Of a stretch of 64,000 bases of DNA, positions 45,567-54,301 are shown piece after piece. Position 1 is the first letter of the stretch. Each line of letters opens with the position of its first letter. The notes below the pieces were generated by a model that did not search any database, was not told where the DNA came from, and worked only from the letters and a program-made list of their open reading frames with translations. A program made the translations under genes and the position numbers. Origin of the DNA: Algoriphagus sediminis (GTDB lineage: Bacteria > Bacteroidota > Bacteroidia > Cytophagales > Cyclobacteriaceae); contig NZ_JAUEPH010000001.1 in NCBI RefSeq assembly GCF_030403435.1, positions 558,001 through 622,000 of the forward strand. Reading direction: 5' to 3'.

Positions 45567-46805
45567 CTAAATCTTATTTTCTAATTTATCCAGTCTCTCT
45601 AACAATGGAGGATGTGAATAGTTCACAAAGACAAACCAGGGATGCGGGTTGATATTGCTAAGGGACTTGACAGAAAGCGTTTTGAGCGCTTCCGCCAATG
45701 GCTTTCCGGCGAAGGTATCTCTCGCATAAGCATCTGCCTCGAATTCATTCTTTCTGCTCAGCCAGTTCATCACGATTCCGATCAACATGCTTATGGGTGA
45801 AAAAAGCATAATGAAACCAATCAGATTAAGTTCTACTGACCATTCTTGACCTCCCAAAGCCAGGCTCATTTGCTCATTAAAAATAAACTGAGCCAACACA
45901 AAAAGCAGAAGACCTATCTGGAGGATCGAAGCGACCATCCCCCAGATGATATGCCTTTTTTTATAATGTCCCACTTCATGAGCAAGTACTGCGACCAGCT
46001 CATCTTCGGTGTGCTGTTCAATTAGCGTATCAAAAAGAACCACTTTTTTCTGTTTGCCAAAGCCCGAGAAAAAAGCATTTGCCTTGGAAGATCGTTTACT
46101 TCCATCCATCACGTAAATATTGGACAGGGGAAAATCTACCGATTTTGCATAGGCAACGATCCTCTTCTTCAAGGGACCCTCCTCCAAAGGCGTGAGTTTA
46201 TTGAATAATGGAAGGATGATAGAAGTGTAAAACAGGTTCACAAAAACCATAAACACAGCGGCAATGATCCAAAACTGCCACCAGAAGTTCTCGCCCATTT
46301 GATGTATAAGCCAGAGGAAGAGAATCAAAAGACCTCCACCTATAATCATAGAAAGTAGGTAGCCCTTAAACTTATCTGCAAAAAAAGTTTTCACTGTGGT
46401 TTTATTGAATCCATACTTTTCTTCGATGACAAATGTTCCGTAATAATCAAAGGGCAGACTTAACAAATCAGATCCGATAAAGATCAAGGCAAAAAACACA
46501 ACCGATTGAAGTAAGGGTGAAATTTCAAATGAATTGACCCAGATATCGATCTTCCCAAACCAACCTAAGCCAATAAAAATCAATGTGATTAAAAAGGAAA
46601 CAGTCCCGGTTAGAAGTCCAAACCAGAAATTTTCTTTTTGGTACTCCTTGGCTTTGCGAAGCTTATCCTGATCCAAATGATCTTTAAGGCTAGGAGGAAT
46701 ATCAGGGACGGGCTGCTTATTATTTAAAAAACTCAACAGCTTCTCCCAGAAAAACCCAAAAACCAAAACCCCAATCAAAAGATAGGTGAGAATTTCAGCT
46801 GACAT
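45567..46805 (-). CDS. M48 family Ste24/CAAX-type zinc metalloprotease
   Basis: The 412-residue membrane protein has the zinc motif H276-E-V-G-H280 ('AVLAHEVGHYKKRH') and a third ligand Glu356 in 'NEFEADAYARD', with about seven hydrophobic segments. It has the layout of Ste24/CAAX prenyl protease 1 homologues. In bacteria the substrates are membrane proteins or quality-control targets. The C-terminal 'NINPHPWFVFVNYSHPPL' block is duplicated as a fragment at 43727-43820. It begins 5 bases after the porP-like gene stop, so the two may be co-transcribed. Confidence 0.93.
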   Translation of the reverse strand: MSAEILTYLLIGVLVFGFFWEKLLSFLNNKQPVPDIPPSLKDHLDQDKLRKAKEYQKENFWFGLLTGTVSFLITLIFIGLGWFGKIDIWVNSFEISPLLQSVVFFALIFIGSDLLSLPFDYYGTFVIEEKYGFNKTTVKTFFADKFKGYLLSMIIGGGLLILFLWLIHQMGENFWWQFWIIAAVFMVFVNLFYTSIILPLFNKLTPLEEGPLKKRIVAYAKSVDFPLSNIYVMDGSKRSSKANAFFSGFGKQKKVVLFDTLIEQHTEDELVAVLAHEVGHYKKRHIIWGMVASILQIGLLLFVLAQFIFNEQMSLALGGQEWSVELNLIGFIMLFSPISMLIGIVMNWLSRKNEFEADAYARDTFAGKPLAEALKTLSVKSLSNINPHPWFVFVNYSHPPLLERLDKLENKI

Positions 46806-46810
46806 GTAAA

Positions 46811-47857
46811 TTAAAACTTAGGACACGGAAGTATGGTATCTCTCCGGTTTGGTTTGCCCTGATACTTGTTTGGTAAAGTCCAGGAAACACTTAATTCGTG
46901 TGCTCCCCCCGACTGGATGCCCAGCTGGGAAACGGTATAATCAAAGCTGTAACCAATGTTCAGACCGCTTAATAGATTCACTCCCACCATCATCACGATG
47001 GCATCACGGTTACTTTGGTCCTCCACAGGCTTATAAGGTAAACCTCTATACCAAAGTCCAAACACAATAGGCTCCACATAAAAATACGCTCCCACATCCA
47101 ATTGCTCAAAAGGTCCTTGGCGCTTATAGTTAATGGTAGGGGTAAAATATCGCTCTTTACGCATGTGGGTGAAATCCCTTCTTAAGGAACCCTCTCCTAA
47201 TGATATTCTATACCCTGCATGAAGCGAGAATTTAGTGGGCAAGGGGCTTACTCCATCGATAAATGACTGATTTGGGCTATTCACATGATGGGCCGAACCA
47301 CCTATCCAGAAGTCTTCAGTAAAGAAAAGCCCTCCAAATGAAAGCGAAAGCATATTGACTGGATCACCAAGACCTGGAATATCTGTTCCTGGTAAAAGGG
47401 GACCAAAGGGATCACTTGGGTTAATCTGATTAGCAAATACTAGGTTTTCGAAGAAACCGATTTCTCTTCTGATGTAGCTTGCCTGAAATCCAGGCCTGAA
47501 GTAAGAATTCTCCCCTAATCGAAGTTCATATGAATAAAGCGCCGAAATAGTAGTGGAGCGAAGTTTTGCTGCACCTTCGGTATCCTGCATGACCATTACC
47601 CCCACTCCACTATTATAATCTGGCAGATAAGTATCATAATAAGCAGAGAATGTAGTAAACTGTGCATCAATGCTGGGCCATTGATTTCTATAATTAAAAC
47701 CAATTCTACCGGTTAGCTCCCCTCCAGCCATTGCCGGATTGAGATATAAGGGGGCCGCATAGTATTGGCTGTACTGAGGGTCTTGCCCAAACGCCGGTGT
47801 AATGCTGGAAATACCGAGAATTACAAAAAAAACAATGTAAATCGAAGACCGTAACAA
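46811..47857 (-). CDS. PorP/SprF family T9SS membrane protein
   Basis: The 348-residue protein has a signal (to about FGQ25) and the family opening 'QDPQYSQYYAAPLYLNPAMAGG'. The last strands 'ELSVSWTLPN' fit an outer membrane barrel. PorP/SprF proteins anchor or help to localise type-B T9SS cargo; three such cargo genes are next to it. The start is TTG at 47857, with no in-frame ATG near it. It is divergent from the first cargo gene (82 bases). Confidence 0.9.
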   Translation of the reverse strand: MLRSSIYIVFFVILGISSITPAFGQDPQYSQYYAAPLYLNPAMAGGELTGRIGFNYRNQWPSIDAQFTTFSAYYDTYLPDYNSGVGVMVMQDTEGAAKLRSTTISALYSYELRLGENSYFRPGFQASYIRREIGFFENLVFANQINPSDPFGPLLPGTDIPGLGDPVNMLSLSFGGLFFTEDFWIGGSAHHVNSPNQSFIDGVSPLPTKFSLHAGYRISLGEGSLRRDFTHMRKERYFTPTINYKRQGPFEQLDVGAYFYVEPIVFGLWYRGLPYKPVEDQSNRDAIVMMVGVNLLSGLNIGYSFDYTVSQLGIQSGGAHELSVSWTLPNKYQGKPNRRDTILPCPKF

Positions 47858-47939
47858 GTATTTGTTCGTTAATTTGAATATTCAGTCGCCCTTTAAAACG
47901 TTTAGTGTCTGTTCTTGTTTTATAAGCGACACGAAAAGT

Positions 47940-50900
47940 ATGAAAAGACCACTTAATTCCATAAGGTTGAAGTCAGTTTTTGCTCTATGTACATTTTTTA
48001 TTGCTTTCTGTCTTTCATCTGTCTCATTGGCTCAAGGCTTTAATGACAATGAATGGATTTTTGGGTATTGTGGTGCTGGAACACCAAATAATTATCTATC
48101 CTTCGGCAAAGGTGAAACCGCCACAGTTCAGACATTGCCAGGTACTGTCCTCATCGGACAAAATAACAATGCTATAGCTATTGACCCGATTACGGGCCAA
48201 CCATTATTTCTAACCAATGGCGAACTAGTCTATGACAACAGTTCAAATCCCTTGCAAGGATCAGCACCAGGCCTTAACGGCAATATTGATGGACGACAGA
48301 CCGTAGCCACAGGGTTTTTGGAGTACGATCCAGAAGGAAATAAGCTTTTTTACATCTTCTACATTTCCCCAGGAGGTCAGCTTCAATACTCTCTGGTAGA
48401 TATGAATGCACCAGGGCAGGCTGTTGGAAATGAAAGACCCCTGGGAGAGGTTATTTCTAAGGACAATGTTATTGGAGATGCTGAAGGAGCATTATTGGTG
48501 GTTAAGTCTCCGGCTTCTCCGTCCTATTTAATCAGTTTTGATAATGGCAATATTGTTTCAAGAAGGCTTGATTCTGGGGAGGGTAATTTTACGGTCACCG
48601 ATACAGAAAGCATTGGTTTTACTCCAGAGGCAATTGTTTTTGATGCTGATCAGCAGAAACTAATCCTTATTCCTCCAGGTACTGGTGGTGAAATCGTTGT
48701 ACTGGATTTTGATACAAGTTCTGGAACATTTGGAAATCCTCAAGTCATTGATCAGTCAGGTGGTGCCGAGCCATTTGGTGGAGCCGAATTCTCCCCTGAT
48801 GGAGCTTTTATTTATTTTTCCAGAGGAAATGATTTACTCAGAGTTCCTACAGATGATCTTTCAGCTGATCCGGAAGTTATGCCACTGGATGATTCATTAG
48901 AGGCTGTATATGATATCAAAACAGGGCCTGATGGCAACTTGTACTATCTCTATGAGGAAGTGGATGGAGGTCCTCAATTAATAGGCAGAGTAACCAATCC
49001 AGACGAAACAGACCCTTTAGGCATTAATGTAGAGTCCGACCCATTTAATGGAGTAGATTTTTGCGGTACAATCTTTCCTACTTTCGCCCCAAATGCGGAC
49101 ATCGACCCAACCGTGAGTTTCACCTGGCAACCTGATATGCCTTGTGCGAATAACCCAATACAACTTACAAGTGAAATAACACCTGAGAACTATCGGCCAG
49201 TAAGCTTTAACTGGGAGTTTGACCCACCATTAGTCGATTCTCTAGGTAACCCAGTCGATGGAGAATATAATCAGGAGCATTTCTTAATACCTGCAGATGC
49301 AGCTACAGGTCAAAGTGTTTCTGCTACTTTAACAGTGACCTTCGCTGATGGAGTTACCCGCACCGCGACGAATACTATTCCATTGACTGAAAATAATCTT
49401 GAAGCCAATTTCACACCCCAAGACACTACCATTTGTGAAGGCCAATGTGTGGATATTGGAGCTTTGCTGGAGGCACAAGCCATGGAAGGCGAGCAAGGAG
49501 GTGAAGCGCCAGGAGGTGGTGGGCAGAATTACGAATATTTCTGGTCTAACTTCAGAGACGAAGGGTGGACAAATAGGCAAGAAAATGAGGTTTGTTTACC
49601 AGGAACATATTGGGCGCTGGTAAGAGAACCAGGCTCTGAGTGCTATGCATATGCTGAAATCAGAGTTCAAGTCTGGGACCTTCAAGACCAATCGAATAAT
49701 GTCTGGCTCTTCGGGGACGGCGCAGGACTGGATTTTAATCCAGACCCAGATGATCCGGATGCCCCTACACCAAGACCAATCGAAGAAGCGCACCCGAGAG
49801 ATATTCCTGCGGGTACTACCACGATTTCAGGTTCAGATGGGCAAGTTCTTTTCTACACAGATGGACAGTCTGTTTGGGATTTGAATGGAAATCTGATGGA
49901 AAATGGAGAGGACATCGGGGGAGATAATTCCTCAAGCCAGTCCGTGATCGCTGTGGGAGTTCCCCAAGATGAAACCCTATACTACCTATTCACCACCCAA
50001 AGGTCAGCAAATGGGCAAAATGAAGTAAAGTACTCCCTGGTTGATATTAAAGCCCAAAATCAGAATGGTGTGGGAAACGTCACAACCAAAGATAATTTCC
50101 TCTTCAGCCCTTCCACAGAACATAGCGCAGCCTTAAGCTCTGGTGACACCACTTGGGTGATGTTCCATGAGTTGGGAAATAACACATTCAGGGCCTACCC
50201 AGTCACTGAGAATGGAATTGGTGAACCCGTCCTAAGCTCAGTAGGAAGTAATCACGGCTTTAATTCTGGAGTTGGTGCCATGAAGTTCAGCCCTGATGGC
50301 TCACAGCTGGCCGTAACCATTTCCGAAAATGGCTGTAACAAGCTTGAGATTTTTGATTTCGATCAGAGTACAGGGGAACTTACAGAATATGCCAGATTAG
50401 ATTTAGGATGTGATGGCGATGTTTATGGTTTAGAATTTTCAGACAGTAGTGAGCGGATACTTGTCTCCTACCGGAATGGTGGACCTGGAGTCGAAGAGTT
50501 TAATATCCGTGCAGTAGATAATGACGATCCTGATGCAGCCACTTGTCCTTCTTGCTTCCAAAATGCAGATGATCGGCCTGCAATTGAAAGCTGTATTTTA
50601 AGTACCCGAAATACCATTGATCAGACTTCAGGATTGGACCTCGGTGCACTTCAAATTGGTCCTGACGGACAAATTTACGTTGCGGTAGTTGGCTCAAATC
50701 AAATTGGTCAAATCAATGTCGGTGCTGGTTGTAATGCAAATTCCACCTTTAATCAGGATGCTGTGGATCCGATGCCCGGAACGACTAATCTTGGCTTGCC
50801 ATCCTTTGTGCGGAATTCTGGAAGTTCAATTCCTGAGCCTGCTTTAGCTTTGCCTGCAAGGTTGTGTTTGGACCCTGATGAGGGAGCCGGAGCCTTATTC

Positions 50901-53453
50901 GAAGGTGGAGGAGAACCAGATATTGATTCTTACTTCTGGACAGTAATCAGTGATGATGGTACAGTTCTTCAGGATGAATTCGGAGGACCAGGTGACCAAT
51001 TCCAGACCTTGGAACAAATTTTTACTGAGCCCGGAACATACACCGTGTCTTTGCGAGTGGATCGATGTGGCGACCCTGATTATTTCTTTGCCGAAGGCGA
51101 GGTTTTAGTTGAAGCCCCACCGGAGCTAACCCTTCCAGATGCCATTACCTTCTGCTCCGAAGAACCTGCTACCTTGACAGCCATAGATGATTATGATCCA
51201 TCAGAAGGTCTTTATGATTTCCTATGGACCGACGCCGGAGGTCAAGTTTTTGGTGACGAAAATTCCAATTCCATAACTGTGGATGAAGAGGGAATATATA
51301 CTGTAGAAGTGAGCTACAGAGTGCCTGATGGGTTGTCGGATGATGAGGCTTTGCTATTTGAATCCTGCCCGTCAACTGCCGAAGTATTTGTTGGACCTGC
51401 TTTTGAATTTGATTTGGACCAAACCTCGGAAGAAGTCTGCTATGAAGACATTAATGTGCTATTTGCTCCGAATACTCCCATAGAAGGACAGTATTTCTAT
51501 GAGCTAAATGGTGATGGAAATAGGGTTTCGCTGGGAACCTTCTTTGAGCTGGACCTAAATATAGAAAGCCTCCCTGGCCCAGGACAATATGAAATCATCT
51601 TCGTAACTCAGGATCCAATTCTTGATGGATGTACCATTGAGAAAAGGATTGATCTTCTTGTCAATGAATTACCTCTATTTGAGGCAACTCAGACAACAGC
51701 AGCGACGGACTGTGCATCTGCGGATGGGGCCTTCAGCATTACCATGCAGGCAGCTGCTGAAACAGTGACAGTCGTAGAAACAGGGGAGAGCTTCATGAAT
51801 GTTAATGCCGGTGATATTCTGGAAATCCAAAACTTAAACCCTGGAGTTTACACCATTGAGGCCGAGAATGGAACGGGCTGCTTCTACACCGCAACAGTTT
51901 CAGTAGAGAATCTTAATCCTCCAGCTGGTTACTCAAATACAGTTACCGTAAATGATGAAATTTGTACTCCAAACGGTGTTGGAGATGGCAGCCTCACTAT
52001 CACTTTTGGTGCACCCATTTCAGGAAGCTATTTATTGACTCGGCAGGGTGATGGTCTTGAGTTTAGCGGAACTTTTACCAGTGTCGATTTCATACAAGTT
52101 CCGGTTCCTGAGGGTGAATATGCCATAGAGCTTTTAGATCCTTCGAATTGCTCGATTCCCGATCCAAATTTATACCAAGTGGCCGAGCGAAATCAAGTGG
52201 TATTCTCAGCTCCTTCCAATTTTACAGCCTGCGGTGAATTTACTTTTGAGCCAAGTTCGGAATCGGCATTAGATTACACTTTGAGAGATTCGGGTGGGGC
52301 AATAATTAATCCCAATGCGGACGGCACTTTTACTATTTCTCAAAGTGGAGCTTACACGCTTTTGGGTGAAGATCCGGCTGGAATTGATTGCCCGTTGGAA
52401 TTAACCTTAAATGCAGACATTACTCAAATCATTGATTTCGATCTTTCTGGCCCCATCACAGATTGCCAGGCAGGAACGACTTATGAAGCGATTTTGAATA
52501 ATGCTGATCCTGCTGATGTTATTTTCCTTTGGAAGGATGAAGGTGGAGTGATCGTAGGTAGATCACAATCCTTTACTCCTCCGCGAGATGGGAATTACTC
52601 ACTCGAAGTCCAACCTGCTTCGGGAGGACTTTGCCCAGTGAATAGCATTGATTTCGTAGCTGAAAATCTGGAGGAATCTGTAGATGTAAACTTGGATGTA
52701 ACTCCATTTTGTGGTGATCAGACCACCACAATAATGACTCTAGAAGCAGATCTCACAAGTGTAGCAAACATTGAGTGGTATTCTGTTCAGGGTGGAACTC
52801 GAACCAGAATCCCTCAATGGGATGATCTTCCTGTAGTAGAAACTGATCAGGAAGGAACTTATGAAGTTCTTTTGCGAAGTGCTGCCGGGTGTGATCTGGG
52901 AAGAGCGAACGGAACCGTGGTGAGGTCTACTATTTTACCTCCGGTTGTACCAAGTGGATTTACCATTTGTGCAGTTGAAGGAGTGACACTATCCATAGAC
53001 CCTGGGGTTTATGATAATTATTCATGGGTTTTAAATGGAGAAGAGGTTTCTACCGATGCCGTCTTTACCCCAACCGAACCTGGGATTTATGAGCTTACAG
53101 TTTCGGATAATTTAGGTTGCGAATTCGTGGAAACTATTGAAGTTTTTGAAGATTGTGCTTTAAGAATAGTATTCCCGGATGCCTTGGTTCTCAATGATCC
53201 TAACCGAAACTTCATCCTCTATGCTAATGAATACATTGATGATGTAAATGTCTACATCTACAATCGTTGGGGTGAATTGATTTTCTTCTGTGAGCATGAA
53301 AATATCGAGCCTAGACAGGAATTTTGCCCTTGGGATGGAACGGTTGGTGGAGAATTTGTACCAAATGGAACATATGCCGTAGTAGTTGAGTTTACCAGTA
53401 GAGATCAAAATTTAACCCAAACGCAAACCAAAGCGATAACAGTAATAGAGTAA
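47940..53453 (+). CDS. Giant T9SS type B cargo: two propellers, PKD/Ig domains, gliding-type C-terminal domain
   Basis: ATG 47940 gives a Sec signal (to about LAQ32); the frame opens earlier at 47862. The 1837-residue protein has a propeller at ~33-385, PKD-like sandwich with Cys-rich 'DTTICEGQCVDIG', a Gly/Glu-rich linker, a second propeller at ~580-960 opening again with 'NNVWLFGDGAG', then PKD/Ig repeats and the type B C-terminal domain ('YNRWGELIFFC', 'WDGTVGGEFVPNGTYAVVV'). It is a surface or secreted protein. The C-terminal two thirds is paralogous to the two proteins downstream. It is two bases from yaaA. Confidence 0.9.
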   Translation: MKRPLNSIRLKSVFALCTFFIAFCLSSVSLAQGFNDNEWIFGYCGAGTPNNYLSFGKGETATVQTLPGTVLIGQNNNAIAIDPITGQPLFLTNGELVYDNSSNPLQGSAPGLNGNIDGRQTVATGFLEYDPEGNKLFYIFYISPGGQLQYSLVDMNAPGQAVGNERPLGEVISKDNVIGDAEGALLVVKSPASPSYLISFDNGNIVSRRLDSGEGNFTVTDTESIGFTPEAIVFDADQQKLILIPPGTGGEIVVLDFDTSSGTFGNPQVIDQSGGAEPFGGAEFSPDGAFIYFSRGNDLLRVPTDDLSADPEVMPLDDSLEAVYDIKTGPDGNLYYLYEEVDGGPQLIGRVTNPDETDPLGINVESDPFNGVDFCGTIFPTFAPNADIDPTVSFTWQPDMPCANNPIQLTSEITPENYRPVSFNWEFDPPLVDSLGNPVDGEYNQEHFLIPADAATGQSVSATLTVTFADGVTRTATNTIPLTENNLEANFTPQDTTICEGQCVDIGALLEAQAMEGEQGGEAPGGGGQNYEYFWSNFRDEGWTNRQENEVCLPGTYWALVREPGSECYAYAEIRVQVWDLQDQSNNVWLFGDGAGLDFNPDPDDPDAPTPRPIEEAHPRDIPAGTTTISGSDGQVLFYTDGQSVWDLNGNLMENGEDIGGDNSSSQSVIAVGVPQDETLYYLFTTQRSANGQNEVKYSLVDIKAQNQNGVGNVTTKDNFLFSPSTEHSAALSSGDTTWVMFHELGNNTFRAYPVTENGIGEPVLSSVGSNHGFNSGVGAMKFSPDGSQLAVTISENGCNKLEIFDFDQSTGELTEYARLDLGCDGDVYGLEFSDSSERILVSYRNGGPGVEEFNIRAVDNDDPDAATCPSCFQNADDRPAIESCILSTRNTIDQTSGLDLGALQIGPDGQIYVAVVGSNQIGQINVGAGCNANSTFNQDAVDPMPGTTNLGLPSFVRNSGSSIPEPALALPARLCLDPDEGAGALFEGGGEPDIDSYFWTVISDDGTVLQDEFGGPGDQFQTLEQIFTEPGTYTVSLRVDRCGDPDYFFAEGEVLVEAPPELTLPDAITFCSEEPATLTAIDDYDPSEGLYDFLWTDAGGQVFGDENSNSITVDEEGIYTVEVSYRVPDGLSDDEALLFESCPSTAEVFVGPAFEFDLDQTSEEVCYEDINVLFAPNTPIEGQYFYELNGDGNRVSLGTFFELDLNIESLPGPGQYEIIFVTQDPILDGCTIEKRIDLLVNELPLFEATQTTAATDCASADGAFSITMQAAAETVTVVETGESFMNVNAGDILEIQNLNPGVYTIEAENGTGCFYTATVSVENLNPPAGYSNTVTVNDEICTPNGVGDGSLTITFGAPISGSYLLTRQGDGLEFSGTFTSVDFIQVPVPEGEYAIELLDPSNCSIPDPNLYQVAERNQVVFSAPSNFTACGEFTFEPSSESALDYTLRDSGGAIINPNADGTFTISQSGAYTLLGEDPAGIDCPLELTLNADITQIIDFDLSGPITDCQAGTTYEAILNNADPADVIFLWKDEGGVIVGRSQSFTPPRDGNYSLEVQPASGGLCPVNSIDFVAENLEESVDVNLDVTPFCGDQTTTIMTLEADLTSVANIEWYSVQGGTRTRIPQWDDLPVVETDQEGTYEVLLRSAAGCDLGRANGTVVRSTILPPVVPSGFTICAVEGVTLSIDPGVYDNYSWVLNGEEVSTDAVFTPTEPGIYELTVSDNLGCEFVETIEVFEDCALRIVFPDALVLNDPNRNFILYANEYIDDVNVYIYNRWGELIFFCEHENIEPRQEFCPWDGTVGGEFVPNGTYAVVVEFTSRDQNLTQTQTKAITVIE

Positions 53454-53454
53454 C

Positions 53455-54207
53455 ATGTTGATTCTTATTTCACCTGCAAAGACTTTAGATTATAGCGCCC
53501 CAGATTATAAAGGACACACCATTCCGGAATTCCAATCCGATATAAAGTCACTAGTTTCTGTCATGAAAAAAAAGTCCCCAGCTCAATTGAAAGAGCTTAT
53601 GGGTATCAGCGACAATCTGGCAGAATTGAATCGAGAGCGATTTAAGTCTTTCCAAAAGGAATTTAACTTCAATAACTCCAAGCAGGCGCTTTTGGCCTTC
53701 AAAGGAGATGTTTATACAAAAATAGATGTAGAAAACTACAGCGAGGAGGATTTCGATTTCGCTCAGGAACATCTAAGAATTTTATCAGGTTTATATGGCC
53801 TTTTGAAGCCACTTGACCTTATCCAGCCTTACCGCCTCGAAATGGGGACCAAAGTTGAAAACAAAAAAGGTAAGAACCTTTACGAATATTGGGATACAAA
53901 AATTGCCAAGGCAATCAATAAAGCCGCTCAAGGTCAGCCGATTGTAAACTTAGCCTCAAACGAATATTTTAAAGCAGTCGATAAGAAAGCCCTAAAAAGT
54001 CCTGTGATCAATATTAAATTCAAGGAATTTAAAGATGGAAGCTATAAAACCATTGGCTTCTTTGCAAAGCAAGCTAGAGGTCTTATGACTAATTTTGCGA
54101 TCAAAAATCGAATTGAGGATCCTGAAATGCTAAAGACTTTTAATGAGGAGGGCTATGAGTACTCCGAAGCTTTAAGTAAGGAGTCTCAATGGACCTTTGT
54201 AAGGTAA
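53455..54207 (+). CDS. yaaA: YaaA/DUF328 peroxide-stress protein
   Basis: The 250-residue cytoplasmic protein starts 'MLILISPAKTLDYSAP' and has 'HLRILSGLYGLLKPLDLIQPYRLEMG' (shown only by its ends HLRILSGLYG and PYRLEMG), the conserved DUF328 blocks. YaaA lowers intracellular iron damage during peroxide stress in E. coli. Here it is inserted between two T9SS cargo paralogues, 1 base after the first, which suggests gene-order noise rather than function. Confidence 0.92.
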   Translation: MLILISPAKTLDYSAPDYKGHTIPEFQSDIKSLVSVMKKKSPAQLKELMGISDNLAELNRERFKSFQKEFNFNNSKQALLAFKGDVYTKIDVENYSEEDFDFAQEHLRILSGLYGLLKPLDLIQPYRLEMGTKVENKKGKNLYEYWDTKIAKAINKAAQGQPIVNLASNEYFKAVDKKALKSPVINIKFKEFKDGSYKTIGFFAKQARGLMTNFAIKNRIEDPEMLKTFNEEGYEYSEALSKESQWTFVR

Positions 54208-54301
54208 TTCAATAATTTTCAAATACTTAAGAGGGAGAGTTTTCTTTATTGCATGGGAATTGTGGTATTTTTATAATTCACAGTAGCCACTAATTCTTGT
54301 T

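Noticed and set aside
47862-47939. Longer start for the first T9SS cargo protein
   Set aside because: The ATG at 47940 starts a proper Sec signal, while the extra 26 residues overlap the divergent promoter region.
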